Source: Terana coerulea | Lineage: Eukaryota > Basidiomycota > Agaricomycetes > Polyporales > Phanerochaetaceae | Length of the DNA stretch: 11,682 nt | Direction: 5' to 3' | Assembly: GCA_024811115.1 (NCBI GenBank) | Contig: JAKOGH010000113.1 | Location: forward strand, 1-11,682 | In this document: one piece after another, positions 8,543 to 11,682 of the stretch | How positions within the stretch are numbered: the stretch's first letter is position 1 | Layout: each line of letters begins with the position of its first letter | Translations under genes and position numbers: made by a program | Notes under the pieces: generated by a model | What the model saw: only the letters and a program-made list of their open reading frames with translations | Database searches by the model: none | Told to the model about the DNA's origin: nothing

Positions 8543-9826
8543 GCATCACGTTGATGCGCTGATGATATCACGCAGATCTCCGAGCTCGCTCTGGGGGCTG
8601 CTGGCGGTTGCTCTTCCGAGTCTTCGCTGTAAGTCTTTGTCCACCATCATTCTCTCCTACTGTTCAATATAGCTTCAGCACGTTTATCGGAGAAGAGGTG
8701 TGCTGAGGCGCCTGTCCGACGCTTCAACAGCATACATGCGATGGCGGATACCATGCGTGCGCTGCGACTCAAAAGCTGGCGGTGGCGAGCTGCTGTGAAC
8801 ATGCGTGAGTGAGCTCTCAGTTATCTTACCGCTTTCCCGGTGCATTGACGATGCAATCACAGTCTATATAAAATGATGCAGTCCCCGGATCCCGTTGAAT
8901 AAGCTAAGAGCTCAGCGCTCAGCGCTCATCATGCCATGGCAGCCGTGCAGCCCTCCAGGGGTGAACTATGTGCATCTCAGATGTAGCGAATTTATCTGAG
9001 CCGATACTCCTGCAGAATTGTCTGTCGTCGATGATGCGGTGACTGCAGCCCTTGGAGCCGTAAGGCTTGTTTTTCCTTGAGCACCTGTCTAGCGCAGATG
9101 TTGCGCATCGACGCAGAGATTTTGACCAACTATCGACCGTAGACTGGACACCGCCCTGGAAACAATTAATAGGACAAGCTTGATTCTCGCCGTATGCTGC
9201 CGCGGTGACCGGGCATCTTGCTGAAGATATTCAATCAAGGGCTTCCTGCCTGATGTAAAGTCAAATAAGATGGCCATTTCACCCCCGAGTCATCTGAACT
9301 GCAAGTGCACTCGCGAAGCCGTCTCCCTGTCAGCACTCCGGTTGGATTCGATGTGGTCCGTAATTTCGCCGTGTTACTTTTTGCTTGACATGTGACATAT
9401 TCTGTTCGCAGATCAGTTTGCACCATGCGGGTACTCTGCTAGGGAGAGCCATGTCAGGTTCGCCGTTGTTGGGAGCGAATATACTACTCCGGTCGGCCGA
9501 ACGTGCATCCCATCTTCGTCACCACTCCTTGAATTCGCCTGCTTAGGCGGAGTTGTGAGACTACTGCATAGTCGTCTATGTCCTCGAGTCGTCCTATATA
9601 GCTACATACACAGAGTGCCGTCAGGCCATCCCAACTTCTTCGTGATTCTACACAACAAGGCACCATTGAAATCAATGGTAAGCCATCACCTTGTCATAAC
9701 ATATGCCGTTCATCAAGATCATCCAGATTGTAAGCGTTGCCAGCTAATATAGCTGCTCAAGAAGCACGAAGCTGTGAAGTCGCTGAGATGTCAAGAACAC
9801 GGTCAGCCGGCACTTCCTACCGTTCA
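8543..9826. other. Long intergenic region, no convincing gene
   Basis: No family is recognised in any frame. Two details stand out. A TATA box (TATATAAAA, 8865-8873) is followed by a short tandem repeat (CTCAGCG twice plus CTCA, 8911-8928) and an ATG at 8936. From that ATG a small spliced frame is possible: 8936-8960 joined to 9016-9059 across a 55-base GTGAAC..TGCAG intron, then to 9098-9142 across a suspiciously short 38-base intron. The product would be under 40 residues and is not recognised. The rest, to the GH71 promoter, shows nothing I can support. Confidence 0.3.
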
Positions 9827-9833
9827 TATAAAA
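9827..9833 (+). promoter_or_regulatory. TATA box of the GH71 gene
   Basis: TATAAAA lies 58 bases before the GH71 start codon, and the intervening stretch contains no other ATG in frame. The spacing implies a short leader. No binding site for a named regulator is recognised. Confidence 0.55.
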
Positions 9834-9884
9834 TACCAATGTACAGGCATCTTAGTCACCTTGACCTCGCGTTCTACACCCACT

Positions 9885-11556
9885 ATGCGCTTCCGATCTG
9901 CCATCCTTATCCCCATTTTTGCACTGTGCGGGCATGCCGCCTCTCGCGAAGTATTTGCTCACTATTTGGTACGTCCCTCTCTGAGTTGTCGGCGGCAGGC
10001 AGTGGCTGAACACTCATCTAGGTCGGTACTGTCACTCAAGCCCACGTCAAGACCGACATCGACAATGCCAAGTAAGCCAATCCCAAAGTTAACGCGTATC
10101 GCTTTAACCCGCCGCGGAACAGAGCCTCGGGTATTACTGGCTTTGCGCTGAACATCGGGGCCCCGACACAGTCGTTTGTGATCGACACCCTGAACTTCAT
10201 GTTTGACTATGCGTCTACGGTCGGGTTTTCCCTGCACATCAGCATGGATGTGGAAGCCAGTGGTGGTAACCCCGCCTTGTTCAACAACATTGTCCAAGGC
10301 TATGTTGCGAAACCAGGGTATTTCCAAGGGGCCCTGGGAAGCCCTTCATCACCACGTTTAGCGATGGAGGGCTGACGAACACGCAGTGGAACGACTGGAA
10401 AAACTCAGCTCTTGCCAACAAGCTGTATTTCTGTCCTGATTTCGATGGTACGCAGGGGTACACAACGGCTGATCCTGGTTGGTGGTGCGCGTTGGTTTGC
10501 TGTTCTCCGCTTAATCTCGTGCTGACTTTTACTTCGAAGGGCATATTGGGGAAATACGGTAGACTGCGTCTTCAGCTGGGATGCATCGTGGCAAGCTCTC
10601 CCCGGAGGTGCTGGCTCGGCTGGTCCCGGTTCTATCGAGATCGATCAGACGGTCCTCACGGCAGCGAAGGCCCATGGAAAGGAGTACATGATGGGTAAAC
10701 GCCAGTTTTCCATTCTCATGTCGCCACTGCTCACAGCTTGTTCTTATAGGATTGAGTTCTTTACAATACAAGGATGCCGTGAGCTTATTCTGTGTTTCTG
10801 TGAAGAATTGTGTTGACGCATACACCTAGTATGGTGCCAATATTTACCGACCGGGTGGCCTCACGTTGGTCAATCGCATGAAGAATATCCTTGGCATGTC
10901 CCCCTACCCGACATCGTGGTTGTCATCACATGGGTATGTTTCCTCGTACTCTTCTGGAAGAGTAGCCGCTAACGGTTGACGGAATTGATACAGAACGACG
11001 GTCCAGAGAGCCACTATATCGGTAACATCTGGCCCGAAGCGAACGGCGACGCTGACCCAGCTCGCTACGTCGATTCATCGGCTGTCTGGTCCCACGCAGC
11101 TTGGCAGCCGCTCATATATTCCTTCAGCAACGCCTATATCGCTGGTGTAGGAGCCTCGTCCATGGCCGTGCCCAGCCAAATCGGCGGAACGGCCCTTGGC
11201 GCCATGTGGTACAAGTCCATCCTACAGAGCTCCGTCTGTCCTAACAACGACCATCCCACGGGCTCCCAGCTCGGCGACGACAACATCAACTGGGCCATCG
11301 TTATTACCCCGGCACCAACCTCTCGGGATACGTGCTTAACGTTTCGAATGGCGGCCGCACCACGAAGTACACGAACCTCGTCACCGGCCTCAACACAGGA
11401 ACGACGCCTTTGGGTGGCGCTGGGACCCCCTCGATGCAGCTTCTCTCCGGCTCTACCGTACTTTACACTGCCAGTGGAGGTCGCGCTGTTTCAAGTGGAT
11501 GCCCCGATGGAATCTTCAACATGAACGAGATCGTCGTGGGTCTCAAAAAGGCTTAG
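9885..11556 (+). CDS. Secreted GH71 alpha-1,3-glucanase (mutanase), 7 exons, three frameshifts
   Basis: GH71 enzymes hydrolyse alpha-1,3-glucan (mutan) in fungal walls. Exons: 9885-9968, 10022-10071, 10123-10484, 10540-10694, 10750-10778, 10830-10933, 10994-11556. The product begins with a signal peptide (MRFRSAILIPIFALCGHAAS), then REVFAHYL, the family's N-terminal strand. Further family motifs are GITGFALNIG, HISMDVEASGG, PDFDGTQGY (about residues 150-158), VFSWDASWQ, KEYMMGLSSLQYKDA, RPGGL and TWNDGPESHYIGNIWPE, whose Asp and Glu (about 264 and 267) match the family's catalytic motif. A C-terminal region of about 100 residues, probably beta-rich, follows and ends VVGLKKA. About 449 residues after repair, a normal size. 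The frame breaks by one missing base at a G run (10328-10331), near C runs (10900-10909) and at a C run (11307-11310). As written, translation stops soon after the first. The pattern suggests base-calling errors, but decay cannot be excluded. Confidence 0.93.
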
Positions 11557-11682
11557 GGTCTACATTATCTGTCGTACCTTCGTGTATGTTCATTTGTAGT
11601 GGCGCTACACAATTTTCAGGACACTTCTTTCTTTCCCGTCAGCCTGGCATGCTGGGCTCCCAAAACGTACAACTGCCTACAT
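11557..11682. other. GH71 3' flank
   Basis: Presumed 3' untranslated region of the GH71 gene. It is moderately T-rich, with no further gene start and no perfect AATAAA signal. Confidence 0.4.

Noticed and set aside
10976..11524. 182-codon frame ending at 11524
   Set aside because: Its first part is GH71 exon 7, but after the missing base near 11310 it continues in the wrong frame; the true C-terminus is in the frame ending at 11556.

Overview
The window looks like nuclear DNA of a filamentous basidiomycete, probably an Agaricomycete (inference). The genes are cut by many introns of about 46-75 bases with GT..AG ends and CTNAC-like branch sites. They include an intron-containing histone H3 gene and two secreted fungal glycoside hydrolases, GH76 and GH71. 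No tRNA, rRNA, CRISPR or bacterial-style operon is visible.

Layout. (1) About 383-1454, minus strand: an unrecognised spliced gene for a small protein with one membrane segment and a long soluble tail. (2) 1455-1742: a short divergent promoter region with a TATA box and two ACGCGT boxes. (3) 1743-2378, plus: a four-exon histone H3 gene whose reading frame contains a stop at canonical Gln76. (4) 2910-3449: a 15-base exact direct repeat flanking a 510-base segment that ends in a poly(A)-like tract on the minus strand, the mark of a 5'-truncated retroposed copy. (5) 3450-4343: mostly unassigned, with one unrecognised 89-codon reading frame. (6) 4344-6289, plus: a 16-exon GH76 endo-alpha-1,6-mannanase-like gene with an intact body and a damaged signal-peptide exon. 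(7) 6540-8535: a DNA element of about 2 kb with 387-base inverted repeats that look identical, flanked by a 7-base direct repeat, with no recognisable transposase. (8) 8543-9884: no convincing gene. (9) 9885-11556, plus: a seven-exon GH71 alpha-1,3-glucanase (mutanase) gene, complete except for three single-base frameshifts.

Function. GH71 and GH76 enzymes attack alpha-1,3-glucan and alpha-1,6-mannan, polymers found in fungal walls, so the right part of the window would serve wall remodelling or attack on other fungi. Two unrelated mobile insertions lie between the genes.

Main caution. Every recognisable gene carries a lesion. Several lesions are single missing bases at or next to short homopolymer runs, which suggests uneven sequence quality as much as gene decay. 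The H3 stop is a base substitution and is not explained that way. I see no clearly new biological system; the inverted-repeat element and the retroposed fragment are the least explained structures.
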